Shown: positions 42,612 to 51,147 of the stretch, piece by piece
How positions within the stretch are numbered: position 1 is the first letter of the stretch
Layout of the letters: every line of letters begins with the position of its first letter
Source: Streptomyces sp. AP-93
GTDB taxonomy: Bacteria > Actinomycetota > Actinomycetes > Streptomycetales > Streptomycetaceae
Assembly: GCF_022808175.1 (NCBI RefSeq)
Contig: NZ_JALGBX010000022.1
Span: 62,001-126,000 of the forward strand
Length of the DNA stretch: 64,000 nt
Reading direction: 5' to 3'
Notes under the pieces: model-generated
Told to the model about the DNA's origin: nothing
What the model saw: the letters and a program-made list of their open reading frames with translations, nothing else
Databases searched by the model: none
Program-made: the position numbers and the translations under genes

Positions 42612-44339
42612 ATGGAGACCGAGTCGGAGCCGTACGTCCGTCTTGCGACCCTGCGGCAGCTGCACCGGGTGGTGGCCGAGCTCAATACGGCCCGGAGCCT
42701 GGCGGACACCCTGCAGACCGTCGTGGACGGCATCGTCCTCGGCCTCGGCTACGAACTCGCCTGCGTCAACCTCGTTCGCCCCGACGGTGATCTGGTCGTC
42801 GCCGCCTTCGCGGGAGACCCCGCCGCAGAAGCCCTGATCACCGGCCGTGTCGGCTCGCGCGCCTCCTGGGAACGCCGCCTGACGATGGGCGAGAACTGGG
42901 ACGGACTGCGCTTCATCCCGCACACCGAGGGCTGGGTCCTCGTCGAGGACGACGTCCCGCAGTGGCACACGGAGGGCCCCGACCCGCGGTTCGAGGACGA
43001 GTGGCACCCCGAGGACCGGCTCTACGCCCCCATGTACGCGACCGGCGGCGAACTGCTCGGGGTGGTCTCCGTGGACCGCCCGCGCAACGGCCGCCGGCCC
43101 GGCGCCTGGGGCCGCGAAGCGCTCCAGATGTATGCCTTCCAGGCCGCGATTGCCATCAGCAACGCCCGGCTCCGCGCGAACATGCAGCGGGCCCTGGTCC
43201 GCCTCGAGCGCGAGCAGCAGGCCCTGCGCGCCAGCGAAGAGTCGTTCCGCCAGGCCTTCGAGTACGCGCCGAGCGGCATGGCCATCGCCGAGATGGGCGG
43301 CGACCAGCACGGCCGGCTGCTGCGCACCAACGACGCGCTGTGCCGGCTGCTGGGGCGGCCCGCCTCCGTGCTGCGCCGGTACTCCTTCTCCGACCTCGTC
43401 CACCCCGAGGACATCGGCACCCTGCTGCGGACCTCTGCCGAGGGCGGCCGCGCCGAGCTCAGACTCGGCCGGCGCGACGGTACGTACGTCTGGGTCTCGC
43501 TGCGCAACTCCGTCGTCGCCGACGCCGCCGACGGGCCGCGCTTCCTGCTCACGCACGTCGAGGACATCGAGGAGCGCAAGCGGCACGAGCTGCAGCTCGC
43601 CCACCGGGCCAGCCACGACTCGCTGACCGGCCTGCCCAACAGCGCCGAGCTGCGCTCCCGGCTCGGGGCCCGGCTCTGTCGCCGCCCGCAGTCGGTGCGC
43701 GCCACCGCCGTGGAGGCGCTGGACGCCGCCTTCGAGACGCGGCCCCCGGGGGAGGGCGCACCCGGTCAGTACGGAGCGCACGGCGAGCACGGGTACCGGC
43801 CCGACGGCTTTCCGGAGCCCTTCGAGTTCCCCGGGGGCATGGGCGGCCCCGGCGGCGCGCCGGGCGGCGGCTCGGCCGCGGTGGGCCCGTACGACCACCA
43901 TGTGCACACGGTCGCGCCGGCGACCGACATCGACGACGGTACGAAGGGGCTCGCGGTGCTCTTCTGCGACCTCGACGGGTTCAAGTCGATCAACGACCGG
44001 TTCGGGCACCACACCGGCGACGCGGTCCTGATCGAGGTGGCACGGCGGCTGACGACCGGGGTCCGGGACGGGGACACGGTGGCCCGGCTGGGTGGTGACG
44101 AGTTCGTCGTCCTCGCCGACGGGCTGGGCGCCGCCGACGCCGCCGACCTCGCGGTGCGGCTGCGCAACGCGATCATCCCGCCGATCCGGGTGGACGGCCG
44201 CGCGGTCCGCGTGGGGGCCAGTTTCGGGATCGGCTGGGCGAGCTGCGGCATGTCGGCCGACGAGGTGCTGCGCTCCGCCGACCAGCGCATGTACATCGAG
44301 AAGCGGTCCCGTTCGAAGGCGCACCGCAGGGCCGGGTAA
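42612..44339 (+). CDS. cdgB: Diguanylate cyclase CdgB (GAF-PAS-GGDEF)
   Basis: CdgB makes cyclic di-GMP, which through BldD holds Streptomyces in vegetative growth. The 575-residue protein has an N-terminal GAF domain (about 15-190), a PAS/PAC domain (about 215-325; EESFRQAFEYAPSGMAIAEM) and a C-terminal GGDEF domain. The catalytic motif is ARLGGDEFVVLADG, and an inhibitory RxxD site (RDGD) lies five residues before it. A Gly/Pro/His-rich insertion of about 70 residues separates the start of the GGDEF domain (HDSLTGLPN) from its core (GLAVLFCDLDGFKSINDRFG). The domain order matches SCO4281 as I remember it. Confidence 0.9.
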   Translation: METESEPYVRLATLRQLHRVVAELNTARSLADTLQTVVDGIVLGLGYELACVNLVRPDGDLVVAAFAGDPAAEALITGRVGSRASWERRLTMGENWDGLRFIPHTEGWVLVEDDVPQWHTEGPDPRFEDEWHPEDRLYAPMYATGGELLGVVSVDRPRNGRRPGAWGREALQMYAFQAAIAISNARLRANMQRALVRLEREQQALRASEESFRQAFEYAPSGMAIAEMGGDQHGRLLRTNDALCRLLGRPASVLRRYSFSDLVHPEDIGTLLRTSAEGGRAELRLGRRDGTYVWVSLRNSVVADAADGPRFLLTHVEDIEERKRHELQLAHRASHDSLTGLPNSAELRSRLGARLCRRPQSVRATAVEALDAAFETRPPGEGAPGQYGAHGEHGYRPDGFPEPFEFPGGMGGPGGAPGGGSAAVGPYDHHVHTVAPATDIDDGTKGLAVLFCDLDGFKSINDRFGHHTGDAVLIEVARRLTTGVRDGDTVARLGGDEFVVLADGLGAADAADLAVRLRNAIIPPIRVDGRAVRVGASFGIGWASCGMSADEVLRSADQRMYIEKRSRSKAHRRAG

Positions 44340-44407
44340 GCTCTCGGGCCGCCCGTGGGCGCACCTGTTCGGGGTAGGCTCCCCGGGGTCGAAAGGAGTG
44401 ACCTGCG

Positions 44408-45463
44408 ATGACGACGCCCGCGAACCACGGCCCGAACAACGGGGCGAACCAGCCCGAGGATGACGACCCGTTCGGCTACCTCTACGAGGACGGCCAGGCC
44501 GCGGGGGCCACCCCGCCCGGGCAGGGCGGCGGGTACGGCTACCCGGGAGCCACGGCCGGCGGCCAGCCGGGTGTGCCCCGGACCTCGTACAACCAGGTCC
44601 GCACGGTCGGTGACCGGCCCAAGGGCGGCCAGCGCGGCCCCGTTCCCTATCAGCAGGGCGGCCCGCAGCAGCAGCCCCCGGCCTACCAGGCGCAGTACCA
44701 GGCCCCCGAAGCGCTCCAGCAGGGCGGCTACGGCGTCCCGCCGCAGCAGCAGCCCCCGCAGTACACCCAGTCCGTTCCGCTGCCGGGCTCCGGCGGCGGG
44801 CGCGGTGGCGGCCACGGCGGCGGGCACGGCAGCGGCGGGTCCAGCCGCAGGGGCATGCTCGTCGCGGCCGTCGCGGTGGTCGCCGCGGTGGCGATCGGCA
44901 TCGGCGCGGCCGTGATTTTCGGCAAGGACGGCGACGCCGACAAGGACAAGAACAACGCGAACGCGGGCCAGAGCCCCTCGGCGCCCGCTCAGAACACCCC
45001 CTCGGGCCAGCCGAGCGGCTCCGCGTCGCCGGACGCCCCGCTGCCGAAGGGCGACGCGGGCGGCTCCGGCATGGTGCTCACCGAGGGTGCCACGCTGGAG
45101 GACGCGGTGCCGGGGGCCAAGAGCGCGGGCGGCAAGTACGTCGGCGGCTTCAACCAGCAGGGTGCCGCCGTGACCTGGACGATGGACGTCCCCAAGGCCG
45201 GCGAGTACACCTTCCGGATGTACTACGGCGTGCCGGGCAAGGACGCCAGCATGACGCTGGCGATCAACGACAAGGCGCAGACCCGGCCGATCAACATGAA
45301 GAACTTCGCGAAGGCCGGCGAGGGTGACTGGGCCAAGGGCTGGACCAACACCTACTCCTACGTGAACCTCAAGCAGGGCACGAACACCATCAAGATCTCC
45401 TGCGAGGCGGGCAACTCCTGCGAGGCGGTCATCGACCAGTTCGTCCTGGAGAAGAAGCGCTGA
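44408..45463 (+). CDS. Membrane-anchored protein with C-terminal CBM35/CBM6-like domain
   Basis: The 351-residue protein has a Pro/Gln/Gly-rich cytoplasmic half (about 1-148; repeated QQQPP and GGGHGG), one transmembrane span (about 149-171; RRGMLVAAVAVVAAVAIGIG) and an outer Ser/Pro linker. The C-terminal 130 residues form a jelly-roll carbohydrate-binding-like domain (AAVTWTMDVPKAGEYTFRMY, TIKISCEAGNSCEAVIDQFV) with a Cys pair. The ligand is unknown. It follows cdgB by 68 bases, so co-transcription is possible, and a terminator follows. Confidence 0.8.
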   Translation: MTTPANHGPNNGANQPEDDDPFGYLYEDGQAAGATPPGQGGGYGYPGATAGGQPGVPRTSYNQVRTVGDRPKGGQRGPVPYQQGGPQQQPPAYQAQYQAPEALQQGGYGVPPQQQPPQYTQSVPLPGSGGGRGGGHGGGHGSGGSSRRGMLVAAVAVVAAVAIGIGAAVIFGKDGDADKDKNNANAGQSPSAPAQNTPSGQPSGSASPDAPLPKGDAGGSGMVLTEGATLEDAVPGAKSAGGKYVGGFNQQGAAVTWTMDVPKAGEYTFRMYYGVPGKDASMTLAINDKAQTRPINMKNFAKAGEGDWAKGWTNTYSYVNLKQGTNTIKISCEAGNSCEAVIDQFVLEKKR

Positions 45464-45472
45464 GTCCTCGCG

Positions 45473-45501
45473 CGGTCGGGGCCCCAGTCGGGCCCCGACC
45501 G
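45473..45501. terminator. Terminator between the CBM-like and SH3 genes
   Basis: CGGTCGGGGCCC and GGGCCCCGACCG form a 12-bp stem around a short loop between convergent genes. Confidence 0.85.
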
Positions 45502-45514
45502 TGTCAGGCTTCCG

Positions 45515-45862
45515 TTAGATCCGGCCCGCCTCGACGCAGTAGATGGCGACCCAGCCGATACGCCCGTTGTAGTTGACCTTCACCCAGTCGTTGCCCGAGG
45601 GACCTCCCGACCAACAGCTGTAAGACCCGCCCTCGTTGTTGCGTGTACAGGGCGTCGTGGTGCACGGGACGCGGGTCGAGGTGTTCGAGACCGTGGCGAT
45701 GAGGCTTCCGGACGTGCTCGCGCTGGTGCGGATGTTGAAGGAATGGCTGCCGTTCATCCACACGCCCGCCGTTTCGGCAGCGGCTGCCGGGTTCGACAGG
45801 CCCAGTACTGCCGCAGCGGTGAAGCCGACGCATGTCAGGGCGGCTCGGATTCGTGAGTTCAT
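45515..45862 (-). CDS. Secreted SH3b-domain peptide
   Basis: The 115-residue protein (ATG 45862, MNSRIRAALTCVGFT) has a signal peptide ending AAAAE near residue 30. The rest is a bacterial SH3 domain (FNIRTSASTSGSLIATVSNT, GNDWVKVNYNGRIGWVAIYC). Four cysteines in the mature part (VPCTTTPCTRNNEGGSYSCW, YCVEAG) suggest two disulphides. GGAG lies a few bases before the start, upstream of a short AT-rich leader. SH3b domains usually bind cell-wall peptides. No catalytic domain is present, so it is a stand-alone wall-binding peptide or inhibitor. Confidence 0.8.
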   Translation of the reverse strand: MNSRIRAALTCVGFTAAAVLGLSNPAAAAETAGVWMNGSHSFNIRTSASTSGSLIATVSNTSTRVPCTTTPCTRNNEGGSYSCWSGGPSGNDWVKVNYNGRIGWVAIYCVEAGRI

Positions 45863-45987
45863 CAGTGAACACTCCAACTAGCAACTCGGATATGTGTTCG
45901 ATTCAATGTAGGGGTGAGGTCTCGGTACAGCCCGGGGCTGCACGGAATTGGCTGAAACCCTCGGTCTGACCTGCGGGAATGGCCGAA

Positions 45988-46911
45988 CTACGTGCCCGCC
46001 GTGACCTTCACCGACCCCCGTACCTCCTCGTAGGTGCGGGGGTCGAAGTCTCCCGCCGTGGGGGCGGCGACCGTGGCTGCCGAGAGGGCTACCGCGCGGG
46101 TCAGGCGGTCCGGCCAGTCCAGGCCCTCGGTGAGGGCCGAGAGCAGGCCCGCGACCGCGGAGTCGCCGGCGCCGGTGGGGTTGCCCGGCAGGGTGCGGGG
46201 CGGGGCCGCCCGCCAGGTGCCCCGGGCGGTGGCGGCGAGCAGTCCTTCCGGGCCGAGCGAGGTGACCACCGCGTGGGCCCCGCGGCGGCGGGCGTCCCGG
46301 GTGGCGGGCAGCGGGTCTCGCGATCCGGTCAGCTCGGCGAGCTCGGCGGCGTTCGGTTTGATCACGTCGGGGCGGGCGGCGACCCCGCGGCGCAGGGCCT
46401 CGCCGCTGGTGTCGAGGAGGACGGGCACGCCGGCCGCGCGGGCCGTCCGTACGAGGGCCGCGTAAGCGCCTATGGGGACGCCCGGGGGCAGGCTGCCGCA
46501 CAGGGCCACCGCGCGGGCGCCGCCCGCCAGCAGGGCCCCGTAGCGGGTGAGGAACGCGGTCCACTCGGCGGCGGTGATCAGCGGGCCCGGTTCGTTGAAC
46601 TGCGTGGTGTCCCCGGAGGCCTCGTCGACGACGGCCAGGGTGCGCCGGGTGGTGCCCGCGCAGGGGACCAGCTCGTCCCGGACGCCGGGGGAGCCGGCGA
46701 GCAGCTCGCGTACGAGGGCTCCCGTGGGGCCGCCCGCGAAGCCGGTCGCGGTGACCTCGTGGCCGATCGCGGCGAGCACGCGGGCCACGTTGAGGCCCTT
46801 GCCGCCGGGCCGTTCGGTGACCTCGGTGACGCGGTGGGAGGCGTGCGCGAGCAGGCGCGGTACGCGGTAGGTGACGTCGAGTGCGGTGTTGAGCGTCACG
46901 GTCAGGATCAT
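45988..46911 (-). CDS. PfkB-family sugar-phosphate kinase (1-phosphofructokinase/tagatose-6-P kinase type)
   Basis: The 307-residue kinase starts at ATG 46911 (MILTVTLNTALDVTY), the typical start of the LacC/FruK branch. Motifs are ERPGGKGLNVARVLAAIG (substrate-binding GGKG) and GNPTGAGDSAVAGLLSAL (catalytic Asp of GAGD). Likely substrates are fructose-1-phosphate or tagatose-6-phosphate. It lies 106 bases downstream of nagA on the same strand, so a role in aminosugar or fructose use is plausible. No PTS gene is adjacent. Confidence 0.82.
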   Translation of the reverse strand: MILTVTLNTALDVTYRVPRLLAHASHRVTEVTERPGGKGLNVARVLAAIGHEVTATGFAGGPTGALVRELLAGSPGVRDELVPCAGTTRRTLAVVDEASGDTTQFNEPGPLITAAEWTAFLTRYGALLAGGARAVALCGSLPPGVPIGAYAALVRTARAAGVPVLLDTSGEALRRGVAARPDVIKPNAAELAELTGSRDPLPATRDARRRGAHAVVTSLGPEGLLAATARGTWRAAPPRTLPGNPTGAGDSAVAGLLSALTEGLDWPDRLTRAVALSAATVAAPTAGDFDPRTYEEVRGSVKVTAGT

Positions 46912-47017
46912 GGCGGGCCCCGGTCTCGGTCTGTGCCGCCTCGCGCGGGGCACACAGCATGCCAAAAGAAGGAGCGGTCGGCCCAGTACCCCGGGCCGAC
47001 CGCCTTCCGGGGCTCTG

Positions 47018-48187
47018 TCACGTCCCTGCCGCGAGCGGGTCGACGATCCATTCGCCGCGCCGCATGACGCCCTTGACGTCGAAGGCGGCGTCGAGGACGA
47101 CGAGGTCCGCGTACTTGCCGGGCTCCAGCGAGCCGACCTGGTCGTAGACGCCGATCAGCTTGGCCGGGTTGGCGGAGATCGCCTGGACCACGGACTCGAC
47201 GGGGAGCTTGTCGAGGGTGACCGACCGCTTGAAGGCGGTGTCCAGGGTGAGGGTGGAGCCGGCGATGGAGCCGCCCTCGACGAGGCGGGCGACGCCCTCC
47301 TTGACCTCGACCTCCAGCGGGCCGAGGTGGTAGATCCCGTCGCCGAAGCCGGCCGCGTCCATCGCGTCGGTGATCAGCGCCACCCGGTGCGCGCCCGCGT
47401 GGTGGAAGGCCAGCTCCAGCATCGCCGGGTGCAGGTGGGTGCCGTCGTTGATCAGCTCGACGGTGACCCGCTCGTCCTCCAGCAGGGCCGCGATGGGGCC
47501 GGGGGCGCGGTGCTCCATGCCCGGCATCGCGTTGTAGAGGTGGGTGGCGACGGTCGCGCCCGCGTCGATGGCTTCGAGGGTCTGCTCGTACGTGGAGTCC
47601 GTGTGGCCGATCGCCGCGATGACCCCGTGCTCGGCGAGCAGGCGTACGGAGTCCAGGCCGCCGGGGAGTTCGGTGGCGAGGGTGAACATGCGGGCGGCGC
47701 CGTGCGAGGCGTCGATCAGCTTGCGGACCTCGGCCGGGTCGGGGTCGCGCAGGAGGTCTTCCATGTGCGCGCCCTTGCGGCAGGGGTTGATGAACGGCCC
47801 CTCGAAGTGGATGCCCGCGATGTCGCCCTGCTGGGTCAGCTCGGCGAGCAGTCCGGCGCGGCGGGCCAGCTCGTCCAGGTCGCCGGTGACGGTGGAGGCG
47901 ACCAGGGTGGTGGTGCCGTGCTCGCGGTGGGTCCGTACGCCCTTGAGCACTTCCTCGGCGGTGCCGGAGGTGAAGGAGGCGCCGCCGCCGCCGTGGTTGT
48001 GCATGTCGACGAAGCCGGGGACGATCAGGCACCCGGAGAGGTCGACGACGGCCGCGTTCTCCTCCGCGCTGCCGGCGATGCGCTCACCGTCGACGATGAG
48101 GCGCCCGCCCTTGACGATGCCCGTGGGCAGCACCACGTCGGCGCCGGAGAGAACGGTACTGCGGCCCACATGTGCGCTTCCGGACAT
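47018..48187 (-). CDS. nagA: N-acetylglucosamine-6-phosphate deacetylase
   Basis: NagA removes acetate from GlcNAc-6-phosphate to give glucosamine-6-phosphate. The 389-residue protein has all expected metal and catalytic residues: HxH in DMHNHGGGG, Glu in IHFEGPF, His in AAIGHTD, His in VATHLYNAMPG and the catalytic Asp in LITDAMDAAG. The ATG overlaps the nagK stop by one base (TGATG), showing tight coupling. With nagK it forms the nagKA operon, controlled by DasR in S. coelicolor. Confidence 0.95.
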   Translation of the reverse strand: MSGSAHVGRSTVLSGADVVLPTGIVKGGRLIVDGERIAGSAEENAAVVDLSGCLIVPGFVDMHNHGGGGASFTSGTAEEVLKGVRTHREHGTTTLVASTVTGDLDELARRAGLLAELTQQGDIAGIHFEGPFINPCRKGAHMEDLLRDPDPAEVRKLIDASHGAARMFTLATELPGGLDSVRLLAEHGVIAAIGHTDSTYEQTLEAIDAGATVATHLYNAMPGMEHRAPGPIAALLEDERVTVELINDGTHLHPAMLELAFHHAGAHRVALITDAMDAAGFGDGIYHLGPLEVEVKEGVARLVEGGSIAGSTLTLDTAFKRSVTLDKLPVESVVQAISANPAKLIGVYDQVGSLEPGKYADLVVLDAAFDVKGVMRRGEWIVDPLAAGT

Positions 48188-49128
48188 CAGGCAGGTACCT
48201 CCGTGGCGAGTAGATCCCAGGCGAGCAGCCCTGCGCCCAGGCATCCGGCGGTGTCCCCTAGGGCCGCCGGAACGATGTGGGGCAGCCGCTGGAACGTCAC
48301 GCGTTCCTCGACGGCCGTCCGTAGTGGTGTGAACAAGGTTTCCCCGGCCTCGGCCAGTCCGCCACCGATGATCAGCGTGCGCGGGTCCAGCAGGGTGATC
48401 GCGGTGACCAGCCCGTCGGCGAGGGCGCCGATGGCGGCGAGCCAGACCTCCAGGGCGCGCTCGTCGCCGGATTCGACGGCCTTGGCGCAGTCCGCGGCGT
48501 CCGCGTCGGGATCGCCGGAGGCGGCCGCCCAGGCGCGGCTGACGGCGGAGGCGGACGCGAGGGTCTCCAGGCAGCCGCGCTGGCCGCAGCCGCAGGCGGG
48601 GCCGCCCGGGCGGACCACGATGTGGCCGATCTCGCCCGCGTACCCGTGCGCGCCGGCCTCGATGCGGCCGGCGATGCCGATGGCTCCGGCGATGCCGGTG
48701 CCGAGGGGGACGAACAGGAAGCGGTCGGCGCCGCGGCCCGCGCCGATGCGGCCTTCGGCGAGTCCGCCCGTGCGGACGTCGTGGCCCAGCGCGACCGGGA
48801 TCCCGCCGAGGCGTCTGCCGAGCAGTTCGCGCATGGGGACGTCGCGCCAGCCCAGGTTCGCCGCGTAGACGGCGATCCCGTTCTCGGCGTCGACGATGCC
48901 GGGGACGGCCACGCCGGCCGCGGAGGCGGTGGTGGCGAAGCGCTCCCGGCCGAGGTCGAGGAGCTCGGCGGCGAAGTCCTGGATCGTCTCGACGACGGCT
49001 TCGGCGCCCCGCTCGCGGCCGGTGGCGCGGCGCGCCTCGTGGAGCAGGGTGCCGTCGGCGGCGACGAGGGCGGCCTTCATCCCAGTGCCGCCCACATCGA
49101 GGGCGATGACGTGTTTCACGGGTTTCAC
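48187..49128 (-). CDS. nagK: N-acetylglucosamine kinase NagK (ROK family)
   Basis: NagK phosphorylates internalised GlcNAc. The 313-residue protein has the ROK phosphate motif ALDVGGTGMKAALV, catalytic Asp in VALGHDVRTGG and the ROK zinc signature GEIGHIVVRPGGPACGCGQR followed by GCLET. I chose GTG 49128 (VKPVKHVIALDVGG), 29 bases downstream of the DasR-like site; the frame to 49266 is not protein-like. Glucose kinase activity cannot be excluded, but the operon with nagA favours GlcNAc. Confidence 0.87.
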   Translation of the reverse strand: MKPVKHVIALDVGGTGMKAALVAADGTLLHEARRATGRERGAEAVVETIQDFAAELLDLGRERFATTASAAGVAVPGIVDAENGIAVYAANLGWRDVPMRELLGRRLGGIPVALGHDVRTGGLAEGRIGAGRGADRFLFVPLGTGIAGAIGIAGRIEAGAHGYAGEIGHIVVRPGGPACGCGQRGCLETLASASAVSRAWAAASGDPDADAADCAKAVESGDERALEVWLAAIGALADGLVTAITLLDPRTLIIGGGLAEAGETLFTPLRTAVEERVTFQRLPHIVPAALGDTAGCLGAGLLAWDLLATEVPA

Positions 49129-49156
49129 GGGTGACAGTCTCGCGTGATCGGAGGGC

Positions 49157-49172
49157 AAAGGTCTAGTCCACT
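49157..49172. promoter_or_regulatory. DasR-responsive element (dre) between nagK and the lipoprotein gene
   Basis: AAAGGTCTAGTCCACT matches the dre consensus ACTGGTCTAGACCACT at 13 of 16 positions. It sits in the divergent promoter region, 29 bases from the nagK start. The remaining gap to 49369 shows no gene. Confidence 0.75.
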
Positions 49173-49369
49173 GAGGGGGATTGTTGAGTAGCCATACAAA
49201 TTCGGGACCTTCGTCGGTGAGCGGGTCGGTGCGCGGGTCTGCGGGCGGGTCCGTGCGCGTGTGCACGTGCAGGCCGTGTGCACGTTTGGACCTGGATGTT
49301 GACGAGGCTCAAAAGTGGTGTAGACCTTTACGCGAATCGTACGGAACAACCTGGGGTGGAACGAGAACT

Positions 49370-50686
49370 TTGAAGGCGCGAACTGTCCAGGCCAGAAAGC
49401 TGAACCTCGCCGCGTCCGGCCTCGCACTGTGCCTGACCACCGTGACGCTGACCGGCTGCGGCGCCGTGTCGGGCCTCACCGGGGACAACGAGGTCACCCT
49501 GAAGATCGTGGCGGCCGACTACGGGGACAAACCGGAAAACTCCTCCAAGCCCTACTGGAAGGACCTCGCCGCGTCCTTCGAGAAGCGCCACCCCGGCATC
49601 AAGGTCCAGGTCGACGTCTACTCCTGGTCCGAGGTCGACGCCAAGGTCGCCGAGATGGTCAAGGCCGGCGAGGCCCCCGACATCGCCCAGATCGGCGCCT
49701 ACGCCGACTACGCGGCCGAGGGCAAGCTGTACTCCGCCGACGAGCTGCTCTCCGTGAACACCCAGGCCGACTTCCTCGCACCGCTCGCCGAAGCGGGCAA
49801 GGTCCGGCGCGTCCAGTACGGCCTGCCCTTCGTGGCCAGCACCCGGCTGATGTTCTACAACGAGAAGCTGCTCGCCGACGCCGGAGTCATCCCCAAGGAC
49901 GGCAAGACCCCCTGGCAGCCCAAGAGCTGGGCCGACCTGGAGGCCGCCGCCAAGAAGCTCAAGGCGGACGGAGTCCCGACGCCCTTCGCGCTGCCCATGG
50001 GCCGCGAGGAGGCGCAGGCCGAGACCATGCAGTGGCTGCTCGCGGGCGGCGGAGGCTACGCCGACAACGAGGAGCAGTACTCGATCGACTCCGCGGACAA
50101 CGTCAAGACCCTGGAGTTCCTGCGCGACAAGCTCGTCGGCGGGGGCCTGACCGGCCCCGTCGAACCGGCCAAGCTGAACCGCCAGGCCGCCTTCGACTCC
50201 TTCTCGCGCGGCGAGGTCGGCATGCTCAACGGGCACCCGACGCTGCTCAAGCAGGCCGCCGCGAAGGGCGTGGTGTACGGCATGACCCCCATGCCGACCT
50301 CCGACGGGGTGCCCCACCCGACCATGGGCGTCGCCGACTGGGTGATGGCCTTCAAGACCGGCCACCAGACGCAGTCCGGGAAGTTCCTGGACTTCCTGTA
50401 CGAGGCGAACAACGTGACGGCCTTCACCGAGAAGTACGACCTGCTCCCGGTCACCACCAGCGGATCCCGGGCGATGGAGGCCTCTACGGGCGCCTCCTCG
50501 GCGGAGCTGAAGACCTTCCTGCGCGCACTGCCCAACGCACGGCTCTACCCCGTGGGCAAGAAGTCCTGGGCGGCCGTGAGCGAGGACGTCAAGAAGAACA
50601 TCGGCAAGGCCGTGCAGCCGGGCGGACAGCCCGAGAAGACCCTCGCGGACCTCGCGGAGATGGCGCGCAAGGCGGAGCCCCGCTGA
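49370..50686 (+). CDS. Sugar ABC transporter solute-binding lipoprotein
   Basis: The 438-residue protein starts at TTG 49370 after a GGGGTGGA ribosome site. It has a lipoprotein signal (LALCLTTVTLTGCG) and a SBP_bac_1 fold: VTLKIVAADYGDKPE, APDIAQIGAYADYAAEG, VRRVQYGLPFVASTRLMFYN and MPTSDGVPHPTMGVADWVM. The family is the CUT1 oligosaccharide type. No permease genes lie in the window, so it must use another locus or MsiK-linked permeases. It is divergent from nagKA across a DasR-like site, suggesting an aminosugar ligand. Confidence 0.87.
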   Translation: MKARTVQARKLNLAASGLALCLTTVTLTGCGAVSGLTGDNEVTLKIVAADYGDKPENSSKPYWKDLAASFEKRHPGIKVQVDVYSWSEVDAKVAEMVKAGEAPDIAQIGAYADYAAEGKLYSADELLSVNTQADFLAPLAEAGKVRRVQYGLPFVASTRLMFYNEKLLADAGVIPKDGKTPWQPKSWADLEAAAKKLKADGVPTPFALPMGREEAQAETMQWLLAGGGGYADNEEQYSIDSADNVKTLEFLRDKLVGGGLTGPVEPAKLNRQAAFDSFSRGEVGMLNGHPTLLKQAAAKGVVYGMTPMPTSDGVPHPTMGVADWVMAFKTGHQTQSGKFLDFLYEANNVTAFTEKYDLLPVTTSGSRAMEASTGASSAELKTFLRALPNARLYPVGKKSWAAVSEDVKKNIGKAVQPGGQPEKTLADLAEMARKAEPR

Positions 50687-50780
50687 TCCGGGCCGGATGG
50701 GGGCCGGATGCGGGCCGGATGCGGGCCGGTCCGATCCGCGCCGACCGGGGGCTGTCGTAGGGCGGAGTTAATCTGGCCGT

Positions 50781-51032
50781 ATGACGGACGCGGACGAGAG
50801 GCCGCCGGCCGGGCTGAGCGCCGACGAGGCGGCCGTACTGGCCTACGAAGGCCGCACCTGGCCCGGGCCGGGCGCCAAGGAGCGGGCCATACGGGAAGGA
50901 CTGGGGATGCCCCCGGTCCGGTACTACCAGCTGCTCAACGCGCTGATGGACGACCCCAGGGCGCTCCAGCACGCGCCGGGCACGGTGAACCGCCTGCGGC
51001 GCATCCGCGAGGCCCAGCGGGCGAGGCGGTAG
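50781..51032 (+). CDS. DUF3263 small helix-turn-helix-like protein
   Basis: The 83-residue protein contains AVLAYEGRTWPGPGAKERAI followed by REGLGMPPVRYYQLLNALMD, the conserved DUF3263 core, which resembles a homeodomain-like helix-turn-helix. A related protein is found next to LytR-type or trehalose genes in other actinobacteria. The function is unknown; DNA binding is likely. It lies 115 bases upstream of otsB. Confidence 0.85.
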   Translation: MTDADERPPAGLSADEAAVLAYEGRTWPGPGAKERAIREGLGMPPVRYYQLLNALMDDPRALQHAPGTVNRLRRIREAQRARR

Positions 51033-51147
51033 CGGCGGGCGCGGCCGGGGTGTGCGGGACGGCCTGTGCGGGCCGCGGTGGGCGGGCGGCCGGGTGCGGG
51101 CGCCCGCGCCGTAGCCGTGGCCCCGCTGGGCCGTTAGGGTCGAGCGT

